From: DASRHY01 sp046765875
GTDB lineage: Bacteria > Actinomycetota > Actinomycetes > Propionibacteriales > Kribbellaceae
DNA: 18,302 nt
Assembly (NCBI GenBank): GCA_046765875.1
Contig: JBKPSJ010000266.1
Span: 1-18,302, forward strand
Direction of reading: 5' to 3'
The notes below the pieces were generated by a model. It ran no database searches and had not been told where the DNA came from. It saw nothing but the letters and a program-made list of their open reading frames with translations. The translations under genes were made by a program, and so were the position numbers. Positions 1 through 6,546 of the stretch are shown here, piece after piece; position 1 is the stretch's first letter; each line of letters begins with the position of its first letter.

Positions 1-868
1 TGGTCGCTCCGATCGACGCGCCACTGACCGAGACCCGGCCCTGGACCAGGGTGCCGAGCATCGTGAAGAACCGCCGGTCCGGATTGTCGATGTCGCTGTG
101 ATAGTTGCCATCGGCATCGACCTGGGCGTACCTGTCGAGCAGCGCGTCACGCGGCACCCGGACCTGGTCGAAGGTCAGCCGGCCGTTGTCGACGCCGTTC
201 AGCCCGAGCTTCGGCCCGCAGTCCTCGATCGTCACGCCGGGCGCCGGCCGGCCGTCCTCGCCGCGGATCGGCACCAGCAGGCAGTGCACGCCGTGTGTCT
301 CGCCGCCGACGACAAGTTGCGCGAACACCGCGGCCATCCGGCCGTGCCGGGCCGCGTTGCCGATGTAGTCCTTGCGCGCGTCCACATCCGGGGTGTGCAC
401 GACGAACTCTCCGGCCGCGGGATCGTACGTCGCCGTGGTCCGCAGCGCCTGGACGTTCGAACCGTGGCCGGTCTCGGTCATCGCGAAACAGCCGAGCAGC
501 CGGGCGTTCGCCGCGTCGGCCAGGTACCGCTCGCGGTGCTTGTCGGTGCCGAGGTGCTGGATCGCTCCGCCGAACAGGCCGATCTGGACGCCCGACTTGA
601 CCAGCAGCGACAGGTCGCCGTACGCGAGCGTCTCGAAGGCGGCGATGAAGCCGCCCAGATCGCCACCACCGCCGTACTCGTCGGGCAACCCGAGGACGGT
701 GTGACCGCTCTTGGTTGCCTCTAGCAACAGATCGAGCACCAGGTCGCAGTACGCGTCATGATCGAGTGTGAGCGCATCGGTCAGCACACCGGCATGACTG
801 GCGAGGTGCTCGCGTACCGAGTCGCGCACCGCGCGGTGCGGACCGTCCAGATTGGTACGCAGACTCAT
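1..868 (-). CDS. acyl-CoA oxidase/dehydrogenase-like flavoprotein, C-terminus outside window
   Basis: I translated the minus strand from the ATG at 868-866. The frame stays open for 289 residues to the window edge, so the C-terminal half is missing. The protein carries the FAD-binding middle-domain motif CFAMTETGHGSNVQAL, followed by PKLGLNGVDNGRLTFDQVRVPR and then RFFTMLGTLVQGRVSV. These are typical of the acyl-CoA oxidase (ACOX) branch of the acyl-CoA dehydrogenase superfamily, which introduces a trans-2 double bond into acyl-CoA at the first step of beta-oxidation. Whether it passes electrons to oxygen or to an electron-transfer flavoprotein cannot be told here, and the catalytic glutamate region lies beyond the edge. 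A TAGGGT -10-like hexamer ends 7 bases before the ATG and there is no good Shine-Dalgarno, which suggests a leaderless or very short-leader mRNA. It is divergent from the DUF5946 gene. Confidence 0.88.
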   Translation of the reverse strand, partial: MSLRTNLDGPHRAVRDSVREHLASHAGVLTDALTLDHDAYCDLVLDLLLEATKSGHTVLGLPDEYGGGGDLGGFIAAFETLAYGDLSLLVKSGVQIGLFGGAIQHLGTDKHRERYLADAANARLLGCFAMTETGHGSNVQALRTTATYDPAAGEFVVHTPDVDARKDYIGNAARHGRMAAVFAQLVVGGETHGVHCLLVPIRGEDGRPAPGVTIEDCGPKLGLNGVDNGRLTFDQVRVPRDALLDRYAQVDADGNYHSDIDNPDRRFFTMLGTLVQGRVSVSGASIGAT

Positions 869-875
869 GCGGCCG

Positions 876-881
876 ACCCTA
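876..881 (-). promoter_or_regulatory. -10-like hexamer for leaderless acyl-CoA oxidase-like gene
   Basis: On the minus strand this reads TAGGGT, matching the actinobacterial TANNNT -10 pattern. It lies 7 bases from the ATG at 868, so transcription would begin at or next to the start codon. No convincing -35 was seen. Confidence 0.4.
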
Positions 882-933
882 GCCGCTCGGCAAATGGGCT
901 GCCGCGACCGAGATCACGTGGTGTGATGTGGGT

Positions 934-1476
934 ATGCCCAGCATGACCGGGACCACCGTCTGCCCGGGTTGCAAGACCGAACTGCCGCGCAGCGAGTGGA
1001 CCGGCGGTAGCGACCGCCTGTACGCATCGGCCGAGTGCCACGAGGTCGCCAGCGCCGTGCTCGGATACGAAACCGAGCACATGACCGCGCTCGGTCATCT
1101 GCACCAGATCCGGATCGACGCGTACGGGGCCCAGCACTGCGGGCCACGTTCACCGGCGATCAGCACCGTCTTCGCGCTCAATGGGCTGTGCATGTTCTTG
1201 GAGCACGACAGCACCGGACTCGACGTCCGGACGGCGCACACGATCATGGCTAACACGCGCACTCCATGGCCGAAACTCACCGCACCCGAGCACCCGGGCG
1301 ACCTCACGGTGTACGACGTCTACCGGCTGGCCAGATCAGGTGCGGAGGTCTCCGAGGTCGCCGGCCTGATGGTCGCCTGGGCGGAGCAGGCCTGGAACGC
1401 CTGGCCGGATATCGACCGCGACGTCGTCCGCACGCTCACCGACGAGCTGGTTCCGCGTCGCTACTTCCGTCGCTAG
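934..1476 (+). CDS. DUF5946 family protein, function unknown
   Basis: The protein has about 180 residues and begins with a CPGC knuckle (CPGCKTELPRSEW). A second Cys/His group follows (SAECHEVAS), and then LHQIRIDAYGAQHCGPRSPAI. This layout matches actinobacterial DUF5946 proteins, for which I know no established function. The Cys/His pattern at the N-terminus suggests a metal site, probably zinc, which is an inference. No signal peptide or membrane segment is present. Three in-frame starts are possible: GTG 928, ATG 934 and ATG 943. I chose 934 because a TGTGAT -10-like hexamer lies 6 bases before it, which fits a leaderless start, and no Shine-Dalgarno favours another. It is divergent from the acyl-CoA oxidase-like gene. 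The gene ends in a 10-bp palindrome, TCGCTAGCGA at 1470-1479, which spans the TAG stop and is too small to call a terminator. Confidence 0.8.
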   Translation: MPSMTGTTVCPGCKTELPRSEWTGGSDRLYASAECHEVASAVLGYETEHMTALGHLHQIRIDAYGAQHCGPRSPAISTVFALNGLCMFLEHDSTGLDVRTAHTIMANTRTPWPKLTAPEHPGDLTVYDVYRLARSGAEVSEVAGLMVAWAEQAWNAWPDIDRDVVRTLTDELVPRRYFRR

Positions 1477-1574
1477 CGATGTCGGGACACTCCTCAGGTG
1501 ACGCGGTGTGGTCACTTGTGAGCCCTTCACGAGCTCGGAATCCCAACAACTAAAGGTGATCCAGCGCACGGTGG

Positions 1575-1603
1575 TTGACTTCCGGCCGGTCCCGGCGCAG
1601 CAT
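1575..1603 (+). promoter_or_regulatory. candidate sigma70-type promoter for Rpf-like gene
   Basis: TTGACT at 1575-1580 is followed after exactly 17 bases by CAGCAT at 1598-1603, close to TTGACA-17-TANNNT. A start near 1610 would give a leader of about 290 bases before the ATG at 1901. This was read by eye. TACTGT at 1805-1810 is an alternative, weaker -10. Confidence 0.45.
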
Positions 1604-1609
1604 GGGCGA

Positions 1610-1900
1610 GTTGCGCCGTTACCTGGACGTAACCCGGTAAGCGTGTGCTCACCGGCCGTACTTCCCCCGAATCGCGGAAGGGAGTGGTACCTCACCAGTT
1701 TGCGGAGCCCGGCCGTCGCGGGTGATTGACCGCGGCCGACCCGAGCCTCTCGCACGAGGTGAAGACCACCTTCGCCGTGTCGCCGGACCCGGGACGATCC
1801 CGGGTACTGTTTCGCGGTCTCTGGGGCGTGTGTACGTGGCTGTGTCAGCCGGGCTGGAACCCAGCACTGAGTACCAGCTCGATTGGAGCCAAAGCCCCTC
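1610..1900 (+). promoter_or_regulatory. long structured 5' leader of Rpf-like gene, possible riboswitch of unassigned class
   Basis: The inferred leader contains several short hairpins. At 1711-1737, CGCGG pairs with CCGCG around an 8-base loop and is extended by GGCC on both sides. At 1787-1805 there is an 8-bp perfect stem. At 1838-1850, GGCTG pairs with CAGCC, and at 1853-1865, GCTGG pairs with CCAGC. CAGCC at 1846-1850 could instead pair with GGCTG at 1852-1856, so the last two hairpins are mutually exclusive with an alternative fold. Long leaders upstream of actinobacterial rpf genes often carry the c-di-AMP (ydaO/yuaA) riboswitch. I could not match its conserved 3' core here, so no class is assigned. 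Confidence 0.35.
1787..1805 (+). promoter_or_regulatory. strong hairpin in the leader, possible attenuator or riboswitch stem
   Basis: ACCCGGGA and TCCCGGGT form a perfect 8-bp, nearly all-GC stem with a CGA loop. Only a weak T-rich stretch (ACTGTTT) follows, so it is at best a poor intrinsic terminator. Its position about 95 bases before the start codon would suit an expression platform or a structural stem. Confidence 0.45.
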
Positions 1901-2521
1901 ATGTCCAAAGCTCGTCATGCCCGCCCGACGCGGTCCAAGACCGCGACGCGGGTAGCTCTCAGCGCCGGCCTCGGAGTCGGCATGGCCGTCGCGGCGACCG
2001 CCACCGCGTCCGCCGCCACCGGCGATTACACCGTCAAGAAGGGCGACACCCTGTCTGAGATCGCCCAGCAGTACCACACCAGCTGGCAGAGGCTTGCCCG
2101 AATCAACCAACTGCGCGACCCCGACCTCATCCTGGTGGGCCAGCAGCTCGAGCTGAGCGGCCCGGCCACAAGCGGCACGCACGTCCGGAAGGCCGAGCGC
2201 AGCTACGGCGGCGCGTCGGCGGCCCCCCGGCACAGGTCCCGGGACACGAACTCAGGCGGGACCGTCGCGCGCTCCGGCTCGGCATCGATGTCAAGCGCCT
2301 GGCGCAAGGTCGCGCAATGCGAGTCCGGCGGCAACCCGCGCGCGGTCAACCCAGCCGGGTACTACGGCCTGTTCCAGTTCGACCTCCGGACCTGGCGCAG
2401 CGTGGGCGGGAGCGGAAACCCGGCCGACGCATCGGCTTCGGAGCAGTACCGGCGCGCCAAGGCGCTCTACGCCCAGCGTGGCGCAGCACCCTGGCCGGTC
2501 TGCGGTCGCTACCTCCGCTGA
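1901..2521 (+). CDS. secreted LysM plus Rpf-like transglycosylase domain protein
   Basis: The protein has 206 residues. A Sec-type signal peptide ends around residue 38: basic N-terminus, alanine/valine-rich core, then ATASA. A LysM peptidoglycan-binding domain follows at about 42-86 (DYTVKKGDTLSEIAQQYHTS). A low-complexity Ser/Gly/Arg linker leads to a C-terminal transglycosylase-like domain at about 133-204. There, AWRKVAQCESGGN carries the presumed catalytic Glu141, and Cys140 with Cys201 would form the disulfide known in Rpf folds. This is the resuscitation-promoting-factor type of cell-wall muralytic enzyme and acts outside the membrane. Here the usual GGLQF stretch reads YYGLFQF. I chose ATG 1901 because GGAG lies at 1885-1888 and because it places the signal peptide correctly; a TTG at 1883 is in frame but less likely. 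It is convergent with the methyltransferase gene with a 12-bp gap. Confidence 0.9.
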   Translation: MSKARHARPTRSKTATRVALSAGLGVGMAVAATATASAATGDYTVKKGDTLSEIAQQYHTSWQRLARINQLRDPDLILVGQQLELSGPATSGTHVRKAERSYGGASAAPRHRSRDTNSGGTVARSGSASMSSAWRKVAQCESGGNPRAVNPAGYYGLFQFDLRTWRSVGGSGNPADASASEQYRRAKALYAQRGAAPWPVCGRYLR

Positions 2522-2533
2522 GTTGGCCGAGTT

Positions 2534-3193
2534 TCACAGTGTGGCGCCGTCGATGACCAACATCTCGTCGGCGCCACGCTGGAACTCGTACGGCACCCTC
2601 CTGACCTCCGACAGCAGGCCGTCCTCGGCAAGCTCACGGCGTACCTGACCCAGGAAGGGCACCGGGGCACCGTTGCCCTGGACAACTAACGGGAAGACGC
2701 GCGCCTGTGCGGCGACACGAGCCAGCTCGCGCAATGCCGCCAGATGCCAGGCCGCGTCGAGGTGGTCGGACCAGGTGAACAGCAGGTGGGAACACAGCGC
2801 GAGCTCGAACCTGCCCGTCTCGAACGGCAGATGCGGCAGCGAGGCCGCGACATAACGCTCTGGATGTGCCGCCCGGTCCGCGAGGAACTGCTCCGCGGCC
2901 TCGGCACGCATCCGGTCGCGCCGCTCGCGGCTGCCGTACCAGTGCCAGACGAAGTCTCCTGAGTACTGGTCGACGATGTTGCCGCCGGTCGACGTACCGC
3001 TGTGAACGGCATCGGCCAGCTCGCGATCGGACAGCTCGTACGCCGGGTCGACCGCCATCGCGTCGGCGCCTTCCGCTGCAGCGACGGCGGTGAATCCGGA
3101 CCCGCCGGCGCAGCAGTCGAGTACCGACCGCGGCAACTCGGCCAGACCGAACATGGCGCGGTACTCGGCGTACGACCTCGACGTGACCAGCAT
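2534..3193 (-). CDS. class I SAM-dependent methyltransferase
   Basis: The protein has 219 residues and a Rossmann-type SAM-binding motif I at about 24-38 (VLDCCAGGSGFTAVAA). A VDP at 48-50 stands in the place of the acidic end of strand 2. A LPFETGRFELALCSHLLFTW segment corresponds to motifs III/IV. The C-terminal part (RRVPYEFQRGADEMLVI) resembles small uncharacterised bacterial methyltransferases, so the substrate cannot be named. There is no signal peptide. The ATG at 3193 has no clear Shine-Dalgarno. The gene is divergent from the molybdoenzyme gene across 85 bp, so the two could share a control region, but they are not evidently one pathway. Confidence 0.8.
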   Translation of the reverse strand: MLVTSRSYAEYRAMFGLAELPRSVLDCCAGGSGFTAVAAAEGADAMAVDPAYELSDRELADAVHSGTSTGGNIVDQYSGDFVWHWYGSRERRDRMRAEAAEQFLADRAAHPERYVAASLPHLPFETGRFELALCSHLLFTWSDHLDAAWHLAALRELARVAAQARVFPLVVQGNGAPVPFLGQVRRELAEDGLLSEVRRVPYEFQRGADEMLVIDGATL

Positions 3194-3278
3194 CTAGCCA
3201 GGGAGCATAAGGTCTCCGCCTGCACGCGCTCGTGGACGGGCTTCGCACCCACCTGGCAACCCTGGCAAAGTAGCCGGT

Positions 3279-5396
3279 ATGAGTGAGGTCCGCCATACGG
3301 CCTGCAACTTGTGCGAGGCGATCTGCGGCGTGCTGGTCACGATCCAGGCGCACCCGGACGGTTCGGTGGTGACCGACATCCGCGGCGACGTGGCCGATCC
3401 GCTGTCCCAGGGTTACATCTGCCCGAAGGCGGTCGCGCTGGGTGACCTGCAGAGCGACCCCGACCGGCTGCGCCGCCCGGTACGCCGGACCGCCGACGGC
3501 TGGCAGGAGATCGGCTGGGACGAGGCGTACGACCTGGTCGCGCGCCGGCTGGCCGAGATCCAGGCCGAGCACGGCACCAACGCGGTCGGTGTATACCTGG
3601 GCAACCCGAACGTGCACAGCCTCGGCGCTCTTACCCACCAGCTCCCACTGGTCCGGCTGCTGCGGACCCGCAACCGGTTCAGCGCCACCTCTGTCGACCA
3701 GCTTCCGCACATGCTGGCCGTACACCTGCTGTACGGGCACCAGCTGATGGTGCCGGTGCCGGACATCGACCGTACGTCGGACCTGCTGATGCTAGGCGCG
3801 AACCCGCTGGCCTCGAACGGCAGCATGATGACCGCGCCCGGGTTCGGGCGGCGGCTACGCGACGTGCGCAAGCGCGGGGGCCGGGTGATCGTGGTCGACC
3901 CGCGCCGGACCGAGACCGCGGCCGTCGTCGACGAGCACCTGTTCATCCGCCCCGGCTCCGACGCGGCGTTCCTGCTCGCGCTGGTTCACCAGATCCTTGC
4001 CGATGGCATCCGGCCGCTCCCGCAGTACATCAAGGGTCTGGACGAGGTGCGTGCGACGGTCGCCGACTGGACACCAGCGCGAGTCGCACAGGTCACCGGC
4101 ATAGCCGAGGCGGACATCGTCCGGATCGCGCGCGAGTTCGCCGGTGCCGACAGCGCCGCATGCTACGGACGGGTCGGGGTATCGACGCAACCATTCGGCG
4201 CTGTCTGCCAATGGGCGATCCAGGTACTCAACATCATCACCGGCAATCTCGACCGCCCGGGCGGCTCGATGTTCCCGAAGCCGGCCTTCGACGTCCTTCG
4301 GTTCCTCGGCCGCGGCCACCTCGGCCGGTGGCGCAGCCGGGTCCGAGGGCTGCCCGAGTTCGGCGGTGAGTTGCCGGCGGCAACGATGGCGGAGGAGATC
4401 CTGACTCCCGGCGAGGGCCAGATCCGCGCGATGGTGACGATCGCGGGCAACCCGGTGCTGTCGACGCCCGACGGCGTCCGGCTGGACGAGGCACTCGGCT
4501 CGCTGGAGTTCATGGTCGCGATCGACCCGTACGTCAACGAGACCACCCGGCACGCCGACGTGATCCTGCCGCCGACGCCACCGCTCGAACGTGATCACTA
4601 CGACGTGGTCTTCTATCAGCTCGCGGTCCGCAACGTCGCGCGCTGGAACCCGGCCGTGCTGCCGCGCCCCGGATACGCCCGGCACGACTGGGAGATCGCC
4701 CGCGGTATCGGCTACCGGTACGCGCGCCGCAGCTTCGACCGCAAGCGGCTCAAGCGGACCTTGCCCGCACTGGCTCAACTCGCGATGACGCCGGCGCGGC
4801 TGGTCGACCTCGGGCTGCGCTTCGGCCCGTACCGGCTCAGCCTGCGAAAGCTGAAGCGCTCACCGGCCGGTATCGACCTCGGCCCGCTGCAACCGTGCCT
4901 GCCCGGCGCCCTGCGTACCAAGGACAAGACCGTCGAACTGGCCCCGAGCCTGATCCTCGGCGATCTCCCGCGGGTCCGGTCGGCACTGCTCGACGGCGCG
5001 TACGGCGAGGGGCTCCTCCTGATCGGCCGCCGGCACCTGCGCAACAACAACTCCTGGATGCACAACTCGGCCCGGCTGGTGAAGGGCCGGCCGCGGCATC
5101 AGTTGCTGATGAACCCGGCCGACCTGAAGGAGAGGTCGCTCGCCGACGGCGACCGGGTGCGGATCACGTCCGCGTCCGGCTCGGTCGAGGTGGAGGTCGC
5201 CGCGACCGACGACATGATGCCCGGCGTCGTGAGCCTGCCGCACGGGTTCGGCCACACCCGGCCGGGCACCCGCTTGTCGGTGGCCGCCGGCGTACCCGGG
5301 GCCAGCATCAACGACATCACCGATCCGCACCTCGTCGACACCATCTCCGGAACCGCCGCGCTGAACGCCGTACCGGTCAGCGTCGAGGCGGTGTGA
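3279..5396 (+). CDS. molybdopterin-dependent oxidoreductase with one N-terminal [4Fe-4S] cluster
   Basis: The protein has 705 residues and belongs to the DMSO reductase superfamily. The N-terminal iron-sulfur domain has Cys9, Cys12, Cys16 and Cys48 (ACNLCEAICG ... YICPKA). The central molybdopterin domains include LLMLGANPLASNGSMM and RVIVVDPRRTETA. The C-terminal dinucleotide-binding beta-barrel starts near 575 (GLLLIGRRHLRNNNSWMHNS) and runs to LPHGFGH. No twin-arginine signal is present, so it should be cytoplasmic. By eye, the stretch SVDQLPHML aligns with the region that supplies the Cys, Ser or selenocysteine metal ligand in nitrate reductases and formate dehydrogenases. The ligand position here is Leu146. 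No electron-transfer subunit or cofactor-synthesis gene is adjacent, and the substrate is unknown. The start is ATG 3279, with no strong Shine-Dalgarno. Its 3' end overlaps the tetR gene by 20 bp. Confidence 0.88.
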   Translation: MSEVRHTACNLCEAICGVLVTIQAHPDGSVVTDIRGDVADPLSQGYICPKAVALGDLQSDPDRLRRPVRRTADGWQEIGWDEAYDLVARRLAEIQAEHGTNAVGVYLGNPNVHSLGALTHQLPLVRLLRTRNRFSATSVDQLPHMLAVHLLYGHQLMVPVPDIDRTSDLLMLGANPLASNGSMMTAPGFGRRLRDVRKRGGRVIVVDPRRTETAAVVDEHLFIRPGSDAAFLLALVHQILADGIRPLPQYIKGLDEVRATVADWTPARVAQVTGIAEADIVRIAREFAGADSAACYGRVGVSTQPFGAVCQWAIQVLNIITGNLDRPGGSMFPKPAFDVLRFLGRGHLGRWRSRVRGLPEFGGELPAATMAEEILTPGEGQIRAMVTIAGNPVLSTPDGVRLDEALGSLEFMVAIDPYVNETTRHADVILPPTPPLERDHYDVVFYQLAVRNVARWNPAVLPRPGYARHDWEIARGIGYRYARRSFDRKRLKRTLPALAQLAMTPARLVDLGLRFGPYRLSLRKLKRSPAGIDLGPLQPCLPGALRTKDKTVELAPSLILGDLPRVRSALLDGAYGEGLLLIGRRHLRNNNSWMHNSARLVKGRPRHQLLMNPADLKERSLADGDRVRITSASGSVEVEVAATDDMMPGVVSLPHGFGHTRPGTRLSVAAGVPGASINDITDPHLVDTISGTAALNAVPVSVEAV

Positions 5397-5955
5397 GGCC
5401 GCCCAGGAAGGTATCCGTCAAGGACTCCTGACGCACCCGCGGGAACGCGCGCGGGTCGAACAGGGCCTGCACGACCAGACCGTGCGTGAAGGCCGCGACG
5501 ATCGCAACCAGGTCGTCCGGGTCACCGGCGCGCAGTTCACCACGCTCCTGGGCCGCCACCACGAGTGGGCGCAGGTGCGAGCGCCAGCGGCGGTACCGTG
5601 CTCGCTCACCCGTCCTGCGCTCGGGATCGACCAGCGCGCCGTCCCATGAGCCGACCCAGACCTTGTTCATCTCGGTCGCGCGCAGTACATCGAGGATCGC
5701 CGCCCTGAGCGCGGCGATGCCTGGCTCCGCGGCCAGCCGCGGAATGGCGTCGGAGCGCTCCGCGGCGATCTCGAGCGCATGCCGGACCAGCGCCTGCTTC
5801 GACGAGAAGTAGTGCGTCAGCAGCCCGGTGCTGGCCCCCATCTCGGCCGCCACCGCGCGCAGCGTCAGCCCGCCGAACCCGTCCTCGGCGAGAACCCGCC
5901 ACACCGCCTCGGAGACGTCGCGGCGGCGGGCATCGTGATCGGTCTTGGCCGGCAT
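5377..5955 (-). CDS. TetR/AcrR family transcriptional regulator
   Basis: The protein has 192 residues. The N-terminal DNA-binding domain contains the TetR helix-turn-helix at about 31-50 (LTLRAVAAEMGASTGLLTHYFSS). The all-helical C-terminal domain resembles the BetI-like ligand-binding group (DPDDLVAIVAAFTHGLVVQALFDP). It is divergent from the GNAT gene across 51 bp that hold a 26-bp imperfect palindrome. That suggests it represses itself and perhaps the acetyltransferase gene. A TACTAT -10-like hexamer ends 6 bases from the ATG with no Shine-Dalgarno, which suggests a leaderless mRNA. Its stop codon lies inside the 3' end of the convergent molybdoenzyme gene (20-bp overlap). The ligand is unknown. 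Confidence 0.88.
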   Translation of the reverse strand: MPAKTDHDARRRDVSEAVWRVLAEDGFGGLTLRAVAAEMGASTGLLTHYFSSKQALVRHALEIAAERSDAIPRLAAEPGIAALRAAILDVLRATEMNKVWVGSWDGALVDPERRTGERARYRRWRSHLRPLVVAAQERGELRAGDPDDLVAIVAAFTHGLVVQALFDPRAFPRVRQESLTDTFLGGLTPPRR

Positions 5956-5961
5956 GGGTCT

Positions 5962-5990
5962 ATAGTACGTACCGAACGTTTGTTATGTAC
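5962..5990. promoter_or_regulatory. TetR operator candidate with overlapping tetR -10
   Basis: Two 13-base arms at 5965-5977 and 5978-5990 meet at an AACGTT centre. They pair at 10 of 13 positions, with GTACGTAC on the left and TATGTAC on the right. On the minus strand TACTAT (5962-5967) is a -10-like hexamer for tetR, so a bound repressor would cover the tetR promoter. On the plus strand TATAGT at 5961-5966 could serve the GNAT gene. Confidence 0.55.
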
Positions 5991-6006
5991 GCACTGGAGG
6001 CAGGCT

Positions 6007-6546
6007 GTGTTCACCCATCCGCTCGGCGACGGTGCCGAGCTCCGTCCGCTCGAACCGTGGCAGGCCCCCGATTTCGCGGCGTACATCGAGCGCGACCGCG
6101 CCCATCTCGCGCCGTGGCTGCCGTGGGCGACCAGCATCACCGACACCGACGGCGCCCGCGAGTTCCTGCAGCGGTACGCCGACGGCCAGGCCGCCGACGC
6201 GCGGCGGATCTACGGCCCGTGGCTGGACGGCGAACTGGCCGGCGGCTGCCTGTTCCGGACGTTCGACACCGACACCAGGAGTTGCGAGCTCGGCGTGTGG
6301 CTGTCGGCCGGGGCGGAGGGACGCGGCCTGATCACCCGGGCCTGCCGGGACCTGATCGAGTGGGCGTTCGACGTTCGCGGGATGAACCGGGTCGAGTGGC
6401 TGTGCGTGCCGCACAACAAGCGCAGCATCGCGGTCGCGGAGCGGCTCGGCATGACGCGCGACGGCGTGCTGCGCGAAGCGTTTCCCTTCGACGGTGGGAT
6501 GGTCGACGTCGAGGTGTGGTCGCTGCTGGCCGGCGAGCGCCGTTAG
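6007..6546 (+). CDS. GNAT family N-acetyltransferase, RimJ/RimL type
   Basis: The protein has 179 residues. Its N-terminus (LRPLEPWQAPDFAAYIERDRAHLAPWLPW) is characteristic of the RimJ/RimL ribosomal-protein acetyltransferase subgroup. The acetyl-CoA loop is ELGVWLSAGAEGRGLITRAC, followed by the conserved VPHNKRSIAVAERLGMTRDGVLRE segment. The family transfers acetyl groups to protein N-termini or small amines, and the actual acceptor is not predictable. The GTG at 6007 is well supported: GGAGG at 5996-6000 sits 6 bases upstream. Upstream in-frame starts would run into tetR. It is divergent from tetR and may be controlled by it. Its TAG stop overlaps the stop of the convergent aldehyde dehydrogenase by 4 bp. 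Confidence 0.87.
   Translation: MFTHPLGDGAELRPLEPWQAPDFAAYIERDRAHLAPWLPWATSITDTDGAREFLQRYADGQAADARRIYGPWLDGELAGGCLFRTFDTDTRSCELGVWLSAGAEGRGLITRACRDLIEWAFDVRGMNRVEWLCVPHNKRSIAVAERLGMTRDGVLREAFPFDGGMVDVEVWSLLAGERR

Larger units (their letters stand above)
1477..1900 (+). other. 424-bp gene-free region upstream of Rpf-like gene
   Basis: I see no credible protein gene here. The short open frame at 1508-1729 has no recognisable domain and no ribosome site. The stretch holds a promoter candidate (1575-1603) and a leader of roughly 290 bases with several hairpins, listed separately. Confidence 0.7.

Noticed and set aside
1470..1479. 10-bp palindrome at the DUF5946 stop codon as terminator
   Set aside because: The arms are only five bases with no loop and no following T-tract.
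1508..1729. 73-codon open frame in the leader region
   Set aside because: It has no ribosome site and no domain, and it overlaps the promoter and hairpin region of the Rpf-like gene.
1610..1900. Firm call of a c-di-AMP (ydaO/yuaA) riboswitch
   Set aside because: The context fits and GGGTGATTGACC is vaguely similar to the conserved GGGTGAATC. The conserved 3' part (around CCCGACAGCTAACC in known examples) is not visible, so I left the leader unassigned.
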